The translations under genes were made by a program, and so were the position numbers. Shown here one piece after another: positions 1-5,924 of a stretch of DNA of 20,181 bases (position 1 is its first letter; each line of letters begins with the position of its first letter). This DNA comes from Oscillospiraceae bacterium (GTDB lineage: Bacteria > Bacillota > Clostridia > Saccharofermentanales > Saccharofermentanaceae): assembly GCA_902767145.1 (NCBI GenBank), contig CACXGG010000155.1:1-20181 (forward strand), in the 5' to 3' direction. The notes beneath the pieces were generated by a model. It had not been told where the DNA came from, did no database searches, and was given only the letters and a program-made list of their open reading frames with translations.

Positions 1-1
1 A

Positions 2-196
2 TATGTCTGCCTCAGGTCAGTCCTTATCTTCGGTGTAATGGGAGTACTCTTCGTCCTTCTGGCGATCCCCAAGATCAGGAAGCTGGTGGAGACAAAGAAG
101 ACAAAGGCACTCGTCACCTTTACCATCATCCTGGCTGTAGTATTCTTCGCCGATATCATATACGGCTATTTCATCCATTCCGCACTTGTTAAGTGA
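2..196 (+). CDS. C-terminal end of a small membrane protein, possibly ABC_trans_CmpB-like (5' end outside window)
   Basis: Frame 2 is open from the window edge to a TGA at 194-196, giving 64 residues with no start codon, so only the C-terminus is present. Two hydrophobic segments are visible: one near the start (VLIFGVMGVLFVLLAIP) and one near the end (ALVTFTIILAVVFFADIIYG), joined by a basic loop (KIRKLVETKKTK). The pattern of an R-S/L-F-G-x-x-G-V-L-F-V stretch, a Pro-rich basic loop and a final helix with an acidic residue resembles the end of the 'putative ABC-transporter type IV' family (PF06541). That assignment is from memory of the family and is tentative. It is followed directly by a strong terminator, so it is the last gene of its operon. 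Confidence 0.55.
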   Translation, partial: YVCLRSVLIFGVMGVLFVLLAIPKIRKLVETKKTKALVTFTIILAVVFFADIIYGYFIHSALVK

Positions 197-220
197 TCCG
201 GGACATTTCAGGCAACAAAA

Positions 221-255
221 AAGAGGCTGTCCTGAGACAGCCTCTTCTGTTTTTT
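221..255. terminator. Bidirectional rho-independent terminator
   Basis: A perfect 11-bp inverted repeat, AAGAGGCTGTC / GACAGCCTCTT (221-231 and 236-246), has a CTGA tetraloop. On the plus strand it is followed by CTGTTTTTT, and on the minus strand by TTTTGTTGCC. It therefore can end both the plus-strand membrane-protein gene and the convergent minus-strand G3E GTPase operon, whose stop lies only 14 bases from the hairpin. Confidence 0.9.
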
Positions 256-259
256 GTTA

Positions 260-1372
260 TCAGACTCCGAAGAGTTCCTTTACCTTGTCCTTCTTGACGT
301 TAGATCCTATGATGCAGAGCTTGCCGGTTACATCTGCAGCTCCTGTCCTGACCTCTGACTCACCGGGTACATAATCGAAGTGGATCCACTCGTTATCCTC
401 TCCTGCTACGATACCCTTGGCTCTTAAGATCATGCCGTAGGAAGGATCGTCCAGCTTCTCGAGGGCAGCCTTGATCTCGTCCTTTGTGAAGGATCTGGAT
501 GTCTCGAATCCGATGCTGTCGAATACTTCGTCTGCATGGTGGTGATGATGGTCGTGATCATGATCGTGGCAGCCGCAGGTGCAGTCTTCGCCGTGCTCAT
601 GCTCGTGATCGTGGTCATGATGATGTTCATGCTCATGGTCATGGTCATGATGGTGTTCATGCTCGTGATCGTGGTCATGGTCGTGGCATCCGCAGGTGCA
701 GTCTTCACCATGCTCGTGGTCATGATGGTGATGGTGTTCATGCTCTTCAGCCTCGAGAAGGGCGGCAGCCATATCATCTGCTGATACAGGGGATTCGATG
801 GCCTTAAGGATCTGTACTCCGGAAAGGAGTTCCCAGGGAGTGGTGATGATCTGTGAATGATCGTTGATCTCCCTGATGAGCTCAATAGCCTTGTCCAGCT
901 TCTCCTGGGTGATATTGCCTGTCCTGGAGAGGATGATGGTGCCTGCATGCTTGATCTGGTTCTCGTAGAACTCCTTGAAGTTCTTCAGGTATATCCTGCA
1001 CTTGGATGCATCGATAACTGTTACAGTTCCTGCGATCTCAGTTCCTTCCACCTTCTCAACAGCAGCCATTACGTCGGAGAGCTTGCCTACTCCTGAGGGC
1101 TCGATGAGGATTCGGTCGGGGGCGTACTTGTCGATGACTTCCTTAAGGGCTGTTCCGAAATCGCCCACCAGGGAGCAGCAGATACAGCCGGAGTTCATCT
1201 CGGTGATGTTGATGCCTGCCTCCTTGAGGAAACCGCCGTCGATACCGATCTGGCCGAACTCGTTCTCGATGAGTACCAGCTTCTGGCCGTTGTAGCCATC
1301 GGATATCAGCTTCTTGATGAGAGTGGTCTTGCCGGCTCCCAGAAAGCCTGAAAAAATATCAACTTTTGTCAT
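260..1372 (-). CDS. G3E-family (CobW/COG0523) GTPase with His/Asp/Cys-rich metal-binding insert
   Basis: P-loop GTPase of the G3E metallochaperone family, 370 residues. Visible motifs are Walker A GFLGAGKTT (residues 9-17), ENEFGQ (36-41), the family metal site CICC (CxCC, 63-66) and a Walker B-like ILIEPSG (88-94). The usual NKxD guanine-specificity motif is replaced by LSRTG near 148-152. Residues 211-279 form an insert made almost only of H, D and E, with two CTCGCH (CxCxC) motifs, surely a metal-binding loop. The CobW C-terminal domain follows (about 285-369). The gene is second in a minus-strand operon, 26 bases behind another G3E gene, with a good SD (AGAAGG). COG0523 members deliver Zn, Ni or Co, or serve cobalamin or nitrile hydratase enzymes. 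The His-rich loop and the YcgQ-like partner favour zinc, but that is inference. Length is normal apart from the insert. Confidence 0.93.
   Translation of the reverse strand: MTKVDIFSGFLGAGKTTLIKKLISDGYNGQKLVLIENEFGQIGIDGGFLKEAGINITEMNSGCICCSLVGDFGTALKEVIDKYAPDRILIEPSGVGKLSDVMAAVEKVEGTEIAGTVTVIDASKCRIYLKNFKEFYENQIKHAGTIILSRTGNITQEKLDKAIELIREINDHSQIITTPWELLSGVQILKAIESPVSADDMAAALLEAEEHEHHHHHDHEHGEDCTCGCHDHDHDHEHEHHHDHDHEHEHHHDHDHEHEHGEDCTCGCHDHDHDHHHHHADEVFDSIGFETSRSFTKDEIKAALEKLDDPSYGMILRAKGIVAGEDNEWIHFDYVPGESEVRTGAADVTGKLCIIGSNVKKDKVKELFGV
536..742 (-). repeat. Internal tandem repeats encoding the His-rich metal-binding loop
   Basis: This part of the G3E gene (residues 211-279) is built from repeats. 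A 10-residue unit, EHEHHHDHDH, occurs twice in tandem (about 635-664 and 605-634, with 4 mismatches in 30 bases). A larger unit, GEDCTCGCHDHDHDH, occurs twice 117 bases apart. CAT/CAC and GAT/GAC/GAG codons dominate, so the plus strand reads as an ATG/GTG-rich ladder that makes spurious ORFs in other frames. Such tracts can change length by slippage. Confidence 0.85.
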
Positions 1373-1398
1373 GTGTATTACCTTCTTTCTTTTTTATC

Positions 1399-2346
1399 TC
1401 AGCTGAAGTAGATTATCTCGTTCTCAGGTGCACTGGTAATTGAGTAATCCTTGACCGTGAGGCAGGGAACGGCGACTTTCTGTCCGTTCTGGTTGTCCTC
1501 GAAGTATCTGATCATGCCTGTTACCTTGAGCCACTGTCCTGCCGGGAAGCCGGAGCCGTACTCGTGGAAGCACAGGAGGTTTATCTGTCCGATATCATCG
1601 GCGCAGCATGTATATGCTCTTCTCTGAAGGGCAAAGGCCCTGCCGCGGAATTCGCGGAAGATCATGGCCTTTCCGATTAGGGTGACGGTCTTTCCGTTAT
1701 ATCTTTCCACATTGTCCAGGGCGTCTGTGTAGAAGAGACCGAAATCATCGGGATCGATGACACAGGGGTCCTGCTTGAGATCGTAGGGGAGATGCTCTCC
1801 GATATCGATCATCTCGTTATCCTCGCCCAGGAATGTGATGTTCATGGCGGGGTTAAGGGACTTAACAGAGCCGCGGAGCTTGGGGATATTGTTCACTTCA
1901 GGGTCGACCCTGTTGAATATTACGTTGTCGCAGTAGCGGTAGTAGTCAGCGAAGATGGTCTGCATATTTCTGTAGTATTCGGAATATGTGGAAGCGTCGA
2001 CAATGACAAGGGCTGCTGCAAGGGCCCATCTCTTGGGAACGTCCACCTTCTCGAAGAATTCGGCAGGGGAAACGGAGCCGTTCCACTCCATAAAGATGAT
2101 ATCGGGCTTGAAGCGCTTCTCCAGGTCGAACATCAGTTCCTTGTTCACCTCTTCGGTCTCCACCTGGACCACCTTAACGTCTACACCGGGGTAATCCTCC
2201 TTGTAGATCTCCTCTTCGCCCTCCTCCGTGGAGAGGATGACTATATTCTTATCGCGGAAGTTGTCTTCTTCGAGCCATGACTTGATGAAGGACGTCTTGC
2301 CGCTGTCCAGGAATCCTGTAAAGAAATAAACCAAGCAGTCTTTCAT
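1399..2346 (-). CDS. G3E-like GTPase fused to a YcgQ-type (TIGR03943/DUF1980) domain
   Basis: 315 residues in two parts. The N-terminal half is G3E-like, with Walker A GFLDSGKTS (11-19), a Walker B-like stretch IIFMEWNG (83-90) and NRVD (145-148) in place of NKxD. It lacks the CxCC metal motif of its neighbour and has no His-rich loop. The C-terminal part (about 212-315) reads like the C-terminal OB-fold-type domain of YcgQ/TIGR03943 proteins: a strand-rich stretch with YNGKTVTLIG, AYTCCADD (Cys247-Cys248), WLKVTGMI and a final I-Y-F. In Bacillus, YcgQ-YcgR act with a G3E GTPase (YciC) under zinc control, which is family knowledge. This protein seems to join both activities. It is the first gene of the minus-strand operon, with SD AAGAGGT. 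Annotation pipelines would probably call it a GTP-binding protein. Confidence 0.82.
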   Translation of the reverse strand: MKDCLVYFFTGFLDSGKTSFIKSWLEEDNFRDKNIVILSTEEGEEEIYKEDYPGVDVKVVQVETEEVNKELMFDLEKRFKPDIIFMEWNGSVSPAEFFEKVDVPKRWALAAALVIVDASTYSEYYRNMQTIFADYYRYCDNVIFNRVDPEVNNIPKLRGSVKSLNPAMNITFLGEDNEMIDIGEHLPYDLKQDPCVIDPDDFGLFYTDALDNVERYNGKTVTLIGKAMIFREFRGRAFALQRRAYTCCADDIGQINLLCFHEYGSGFPAGQWLKVTGMIRYFEDNQNGQKVAVPCLTVKDYSITSAPENEIIYFS

Positions 2347-2367
2347 ATAAATACCTCTTTTCGTACC

Positions 2368-2401
2368 AATTTCATATTTTCTTATTTGAAGAAAAGAAAT
2401 T
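2368..2401. promoter_or_regulatory. Imperfect dyad, possible operator between divergent operons
   Basis: AATTTCATATTTTC (2368-2381) and GAAGAAAAGAAATT (2388-2401) form 14-base arms around a 6-base spacer, with 11 of 14 positions pairing. The dyad lies in the 103-base gap between the G3E operon (minus) and the PAP2 gene (plus), 22 bases before the G3E start codon, where a metal-responsive repressor could bind. It does not match the Bacillus Zur box closely. The region is AT-rich, so chance symmetry is possible. Confidence 0.35.
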
Positions 2402-2433
2402 CAAGCATCAAAGTGTATGAAAATTTTCGTTCG

Positions 2434-2442
2434 TGGTACAAT
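2434..2442 (+). promoter_or_regulatory. Extended -10 promoter for the PAP2-dus-TMEM198 operon
   Basis: TGGTACAAT gives an extended TGn plus a -10 hexamer TACAAT (2437-2442). No good -35 is seen 17 bases upstream (about TGTATG). The predicted start site, 6-8 bases downstream, falls at about 2449-2450, on or next to the ATG at 2450. An upstream ATG at 2417 would not be on this transcript. Confidence 0.5.
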
Positions 2443-2449
2443 AAACCCT

Positions 2450-3085
2450 ATGAAAAGGATCATAATAGAGCAGGGGCAGCAGCTGAAACAGCAGGCCATC
2501 GAGCAGAGCCAGCAGCTTACGATGCAGGCTATGAACGAAGCCGACAAGCATGTAGGACGTTTTTGTAAGTTCGAACTCCGTAACCTGGAGAGGCTTCATG
2601 ATGCCATCTATTCCCCTGCCATGGATAAGATCATGGTCACCATCACCTGTACCGGAAACCTCGGTCTTATCTGGATCTTCATGGCTTTTGTCCTTCTGGC
2701 CTCCGATACAAAGAAGCAGTATGGCTATACCATGCTCATCGCACTTCTGCTCTGCATCACCATCGGAAACCTGATCATCAAGAATATCGCAAAGCGCAAC
2801 AGGCCTTTCTTCCATAAGAACTATAAGCTCCTGATCAAGCAGCCCTGGGACTATTCCTTCCCTTCGGGCCACACCCTGAGCTCTTTTGCAGCGGCTACGG
2901 TACTTTTATATCTCAATGAGAATGTAGGTATCCTGGCCATCGGATATGCCTGTCTTATCGCTCTTTCCAGGCTCTATCTCAGGGTCCATTTCTTTACGGA
3001 CGTCTTTTTCTCCATGTTCCTGGGTACCGCTCTGGGTATCTTTTCCATCAAGCTCTTTGAGACGCATGCCTTTGGTCTTTTATGA
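2450..3085 (+). CDS. PAP2-superfamily membrane phosphatase
   Basis: Phosphatidic-acid-phosphatase type 2 protein, 211 residues from the chosen ATG. All three catalytic motifs are intact: K111-x6-RP (118-119), PSGH (138-141) and SR-x5-H-x3-D (S173, R174, H180, D184). Hydrophobic helices flank them. The N-terminal 60 residues are soluble and Gln-rich (EQGQQLKQQ, EQSQQL). Family members hydrolyse lipid phosphates such as undecaprenyl pyrophosphate or phosphatidate at the membrane surface; the substrate here is unknown. The start is uncertain: ATG 2417 would add 11 residues, but neither start has an SD. The -10 element at 2437-2442 makes 2450 more likely, which would imply an almost leaderless mRNA. 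The stop overlaps the next start (ATGA), indicating translational coupling. Confidence 0.9.
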   Translation: MKRIIIEQGQQLKQQAIEQSQQLTMQAMNEADKHVGRFCKFELRNLERLHDAIYSPAMDKIMVTITCTGNLGLIWIFMAFVLLASDTKKQYGYTMLIALLLCITIGNLIIKNIAKRNRPFFHKNYKLLIKQPWDYSFPSGHTLSSFAAATVLLYLNENVGILAIGYACLIALSRLYLRVHFFTDVFFSMFLGTALGIFSIKLFETHAFGLL

Positions 3086-4080
3086 GAAAGATCGGAAATA
3101 TCGGGTTTAAGGATATCCCATTATGCCTTTCCCCCATGGCGGGGTTCAGTTCCGTTACCTTCAGGGGCATCTGCCATGAGATGGGTGCTGATTATTCCCC
3201 TACGGAGCTGGTAAGTGCAAGATCCATCGTCTATAACGGCCTCGGAAAGAGCTTCCGGTATATGGAGATAGATCCTGAAAGTGAAGGGCTCACCTGTATC
3301 CAGCTCTTCGGAAACGATCCTGAGGATTTCACTGAAGCAGTAAAGCAGATATCAAACGATGAACTCCTGTCAAAGGTGGATATCATCGACATCAATATGG
3401 GCTGTCCTGTTCCCAAGGTAATAAAGACGGGGGCCGGAAGCGCCCTTCTGAACGATCCCGCCCTGGCGGGAAAGATAGTCTCCGCCACGGTAAAGGCAGC
3501 ATCCGAGTATGGAAAGCCCGTTACGGTCAAGACCAGGATAGGCTGGGACGACCGCCATATGAACGGAAGGGATCTTGTCCTTGAAGTGTGCGAAAAGGGA
3601 GCCGCTGCAGTCTGCGTCCACGGAAGGACCCGGGCGGCCATGTACGGCGGAGAGGCCAATATGGAGGAGATCGCCCGGATCAGGGAGGCGGTGCCGGATA
3701 CATTCTTTTTTGCCAACGGAGATGTAAAGGACGGGGAGAGCGCCAAAAGAGCCCTGGAGATCACAAAGGCGGACGGCCTCATGATCGGCAGGGGAGCTGT
3801 GGGAAATCCCTGGGTGTTCAGGAATATCAGGTCCTTTATGAACGGTAACGAACTTGTAATGCCTTCTGTAGGGGACAGATGTGATATGCTCTTAAGAGAA
3901 CTTGAGGGAACAGCCTCCCGTATAGGTGAGGTGACGGCCGTCAAGGAGATGAGGAGCGTGATGCCCCACTATATAAAGGGACTTAGGGGTTCTGCCAGGG
4001 TCAAGGCGGAACTTTGCAGGGCATCATCTATCTCGGAAGTAAGGGGTATTCTGGACGCATGCCGTACGAATTTGATGTAG
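3082..4080 (+). CDS. dusB: tRNA-dihydrouridine synthase (DusB type)
   Basis: FMN enzyme that reduces uridines in the tRNA D-loop using NADPH; 332 residues, the normal family length. Visible motifs are the FMN-binding SPMAG (17-21, more often APMAG), TELVSA (41-46), QLFGNDPE (74-81), INMGCPVPKV with the catalytic Cys108, KTRIGW (150-155), VHGRTRAAMYGG (179-190), NGDV (212-215) and GLMIGRGAVGNPWVF (232-246). The C-terminal tRNA-binding helical domain (KEMRSVMPHYIKGLRG and on) matches the DusB subgroup. It is the middle gene of a tightly packed operon: it starts inside the stop of the PAP2 gene and overlaps the start of the next gene, so it is probably made by translational coupling. Confidence 0.95.
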   Translation: MRKIGNIGFKDIPLCLSPMAGFSSVTFRGICHEMGADYSPTELVSARSIVYNGLGKSFRYMEIDPESEGLTCIQLFGNDPEDFTEAVKQISNDELLSKVDIIDINMGCPVPKVIKTGAGSALLNDPALAGKIVSATVKAASEYGKPVTVKTRIGWDDRHMNGRDLVLEVCEKGAAAVCVHGRTRAAMYGGEANMEEIARIREAVPDTFFFANGDVKDGESAKRALEITKADGLMIGRGAVGNPWVFRNIRSFMNGNELVMPSVGDRCDMLLRELEGTASRIGEVTAVKEMRSVMPHYIKGLRGSARVKAELCRASSISEVRGILDACRTNLM

Positions 4081-4688
4081 CAGTCAGTATTTCAGTGCTT
4101 ATACTTGCCGTGGCAGGTCTGGTGATCTGTTTCTCCGGATACAGGTTCTTCAGGCTCAGCATCACCCTTCTGGGCGGAGCTCTTGGCTTTTTTGCCGGAA
4201 AGTTTATATTTGAGCACTTTGCTTCAGTGGTGGGACTTGAGGATAACGAAGTTGCCCGGTGGGTGACCATCGGAGTCTTTGCCGTCGCCTTCGGAGGCGC
4301 AGCCTTTGCCCTTTACCTTAAGGCCATCGTGGCCATAGCCACCATCGGTGTGGGATTCTGGTTCTCCTCTTCCTACAATGCCCAGGATGCAAAGGGCATC
4401 GCCATCTCCTGGCTCATAGGCCTGGGGATCGGCCTGGCAGTGGGCCTTACAGTATATTATGTCCAGAAGTGGGCCATAATAATCACCACCGCTGCGGCGG
4501 GGGCAAAGATCTTTGCATCCCAGATAGTTCCGCTCATAATAACCTTCGAACCTGTCCAGCAGGTCTTCACCTGGCTGGGGGACCTTATATTCCCGGATCA
4601 GAACGTGGCTGTGTTCGTAATGGCCTCAGGCCTTATAGTCGTTGTGCTGATGACTGCGGGAATAGTAGTTCAGGCAAAAAAAGATTGA
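4059..4688 (+). CDS. Polytopic membrane protein, TMEM198/DUF4203-like
   Basis: 209 residues with about seven hydrophobic segments and almost no soluble part. The opening region, GYRFFRLSITLLGGALGFFAG followed by an acidic loop and more glycine-rich helices, resembles the TMEM198/TM7SF3 family (DUF4203, PF13886). The function in bacteria is unknown. The chosen ATG lies 22 bases inside the end of dusB; an AAGGGG stretch at 4041-4046 could serve as SD, though spacing is long. An in-frame ATG at 4014 would add 15 polar residues and a larger overlap and has no better SD. It is the last gene of the PAP2-dus operon; no clear U-tract terminator follows immediately. Confidence 0.75.
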   Translation: MPYEFDVAVSISVLILAVAGLVICFSGYRFFRLSITLLGGALGFFAGKFIFEHFASVVGLEDNEVARWVTIGVFAVAFGGAAFALYLKAIVAIATIGVGFWFSSSYNAQDAKGIAISWLIGLGIGLAVGLTVYYVQKWAIIITTAAAGAKIFASQIVPLIITFEPVQQVFTWLGDLIFPDQNVAVFVMASGLIVVVLMTAGIVVQAKKD

Positions 4689-4712
4689 TGACCATCAAAT
4701 CTAATTTAGCGG

Positions 4713-4741
4713 TTGAAAACAGAAGTAATACTATTTATAAT
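4713..4741 (+). promoter_or_regulatory. Near-consensus sigma-A promoter without a gene in front
   Basis: TTGAAA (4713-4718), a 17-base spacer, then TATAAT (4736-4741). This is the best plus-strand promoter in the window. Downstream there is no plus-strand gene before the convergent dehydrogenase gene, whose stop is at 4867. The predicted transcript starts near 4748. Confidence 0.7.
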
Positions 4742-4747
4742 AAGGCT

Positions 4748-4856
4748 ACATAGAACTGCGGTTCTATCTTGATTAAGTCAATTTTCTATATCTATCCCTT
4801 ATTCCATGTTGAGGGCATCCGGATTGAAGTCCATTCCGGATGCTTTCAATATTTTA
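4748..4856 (+). ncRNA. Candidate small RNA of about 110 nt
   Basis: Inferred from an orphan promoter (4713-4741) followed by two hairpins. The first is a perfect 7-bp stem, ATAGAAC-TGCG-GTTCTAT (4750-4767), at the very 5' end. The second is a perfect 9-bp stem at 4815-4843 followed by TTTCAATATTTTA. The strand between them is unstructured and pyrimidine-rich (TTCTATATCTATCCCTTATTCC), suited to pairing with purine-rich ribosome binding sites. A short ORF from ATG 4806 has no SD and is not believed. Alternatively the transcript could act as antisense RNA to the 3' end of the dehydrogenase gene. I recognise no known RNA family. Confidence 0.4.
4815..4856 (+). terminator. Probable terminator hairpin, possibly used from both sides
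   Basis: GCATCCGGA (4815-4823) pairs perfectly with TCCGGATGC (4835-4843) around an 11-base loop. On the plus strand it is followed by TTTCAATATTTTA, an interrupted U tract. On the minus strand, where it would serve the dehydrogenase gene, the following bases are not U-rich (CCTCAAC). It is therefore a better terminator for plus-strand transcription. Confidence 0.5.
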
Positions 4857-4866
4857 GGGGATATTT

Positions 4867-5814
4867 TCAGTTTACACGGTTTATGGGAGAACCCTTGAGA
4901 TAAGCTTCGATATTATCGGCAGCGGCCTTTATGAGCCTTTCCCTGGTCTCTTTAGGTGCCCAGGCTATATGGGGCGTCAGGATGCAGTTGGGGGCATGAA
5001 GGAAGGGATCGTCCGCTCTCATGGGCTCAACGCTCAGTACATCTGCGGCATATCCCCTTAGCTTTCCGGACTTCAGGGCGGAGACTACGCTCTCAGGATC
5101 CACCAGGGGACCCCTGGCTGCATTTATGAGCAGGGCGCCGTCCTTCATGAGACCAAGGGTCTCTTCGTTGATGAGTTCCCTTGTCTCTGATGTCAGGGGA
5201 GCGTGAAGGGTTACCACATCCGCCAGGGGAAGGGCATCCCTTAAGGTCATGAATTCCACTTCAGCATCTTCCCTCATGGTGTGGGGGACTGCGATGACCC
5301 TCATGCCCAGGGCTTTCAGGACTCCGGCGACTGTCTTTCCGATCTTTCCGTAGCCCACTACCACCGCCGTCTTGTTCCAGAGCTCCGTAAGGGGCTGCTT
5401 CCAGTAGCAGAACTGGGGCGCTCTTACCCAGTCGCCGTCCTTGACGGAACTGTTATGGAGTCCCACGAGGTTTGTATGTTCCAGGATAAGGGCTATGGTC
5501 ATCTGTGCCGTGGCGAAGGTGCTGTATTCGGGAACGTTCGTTACCACGATGCCCTTTTCGCTGCAGGCCTCCAGATCTATGACATTAAAGCCTGTGGCAA
5601 GGACCCCTATATACTTAAGGTCAGGGAGCTGCTCTATGACAGCCCTGTCAAAGGCAGTCTTGTTGGTGATGCAGATCTCGCTGCCCCGGGCTCTTTCGAT
5701 GAGCGTTTCGGGAGGCGTTACATCATATACATTGAGTTCTCCGAACTTTCCGATCTCATCCCAGGAAAGGTCTCCCGGGTTGGCTGCCATTGCGTCGAGT
5801 ATAGTGATCTTCAT
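4867..5814 (-). CDS. hprA: D-2-hydroxyacid dehydrogenase, glycerate (hydroxypyruvate reductase) type
   Basis: NAD(H)-dependent oxidoreductase of the D-isomer 2-hydroxyacid family, 315 residues, a typical length. The nucleotide-binding GYGKIG is at 154-159. The catalytic triad is in place: Arg234 (NAARGPLVD), Glu263 (VLSVEPM) and His282 (TPHIAWAP). The TPHIAWA signature with the following aromatic context is characteristic of the glycerate/hydroxypyruvate subgroup, which interconverts hydroxypyruvate and D-glycerate. A broader 2-hydroxyacid substrate cannot be excluded. The gene is monocistronic, with a strong SD (GAGGAGG) and its own near-consensus promoter on the minus strand (5844-5872), so it is likely well expressed. 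Confidence 0.9.
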   Translation of the reverse strand: MKITILDAMAANPGDLSWDEIGKFGELNVYDVTPPETLIERARGSEICITNKTAFDRAVIEQLPDLKYIGVLATGFNVIDLEACSEKGIVVTNVPEYSTFATAQMTIALILEHTNLVGLHNSSVKDGDWVRAPQFCYWKQPLTELWNKTAVVVGYGKIGKTVAGVLKALGMRVIAVPHTMREDAEVEFMTLRDALPLADVVTLHAPLTSETRELINEETLGLMKDGALLINAARGPLVDPESVVSALKSGKLRGYAADVLSVEPMRADDPFLHAPNCILTPHIAWAPKETRERLIKAAADNIEAYLKGSPINRVN

Positions 5815-5843
5815 GAAGCGCCTCCTCTTGGTGATCTTAGAAA

Positions 5844-5872
5844 ATCATATTTCCTGACGAAAAAATAGTCAA
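5844..5872 (-). promoter_or_regulatory. Sigma-A promoter of the dehydrogenase gene
   Basis: Read on the minus strand: TTGACT (5872-5867), a spacer of exactly 17 bases, then TATGAT (5849-5844). The leader before the ATG is about 20-25 bases and includes the GAGGAGG site. Its -35 overlaps the region where the divergent plus-strand promoter would have its -35. Confidence 0.75.
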
Positions 5873-5887
5873 ATTTTCTTTGCTAAA

Positions 5888-5896
5888 TGATACAAT
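5888..5896 (+). promoter_or_regulatory. Extended -10 promoter of the CbiG-like gene
   Basis: TGATACAAT gives TGn plus TACAAT (5891-5896). A -35 would fall at about 5868-5873 and is poor on this strand, but that stretch is the -35 of the opposite promoter. The -10 form and the AAATTTTC-type upstream sequence resemble the PAP2 promoter at 2437-2442. Confidence 0.5.
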
Positions 5897-5924
5897 CGAG
5901 TTATCACGCCCGGAGGATATGGAT

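Noticed and set aside
605..664. Two 30-base tandem repeats, which could suggest a CRISPR-like array
   Set aside because: They are directly adjacent without spacers, in frame, and encode EHEHHHDHDH; they are a protein repeat.
499..807. Plus-strand ORFs rich in Arg/His/Met/Val opposite the His-rich loop
   Set aside because: They are the reverse reading of CAT/GAT repeats in the G3E gene, have no SD and no domain, and overlap a well-supported gene.
2386..2568. Plus-strand 60-residue ORF overlapping the PAP2 start
   Set aside because: It is in another frame of the PAP2 gene without SD or recognisable content.
3231..3944. Minus-strand 237-residue ORF inside dusB
   Set aside because: It is opposite a gene with all catalytic motifs intact; it has no SD and reads as Ser/Pro-rich antisense.
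4806..4898. Short plus-strand ORF starting at ATG 4806 (about 30 codons)
   Set aside because: It has no SD, runs through the terminator hairpin and into the opposite gene, and its composition is not convincing.
5880..5924. TTG start at 5880 for the CbiG-like gene
   Set aside because: It lies upstream of the probable -10 element at 5891-5896, while GGAGG at 5912-5916 points clearly to ATG 5925.
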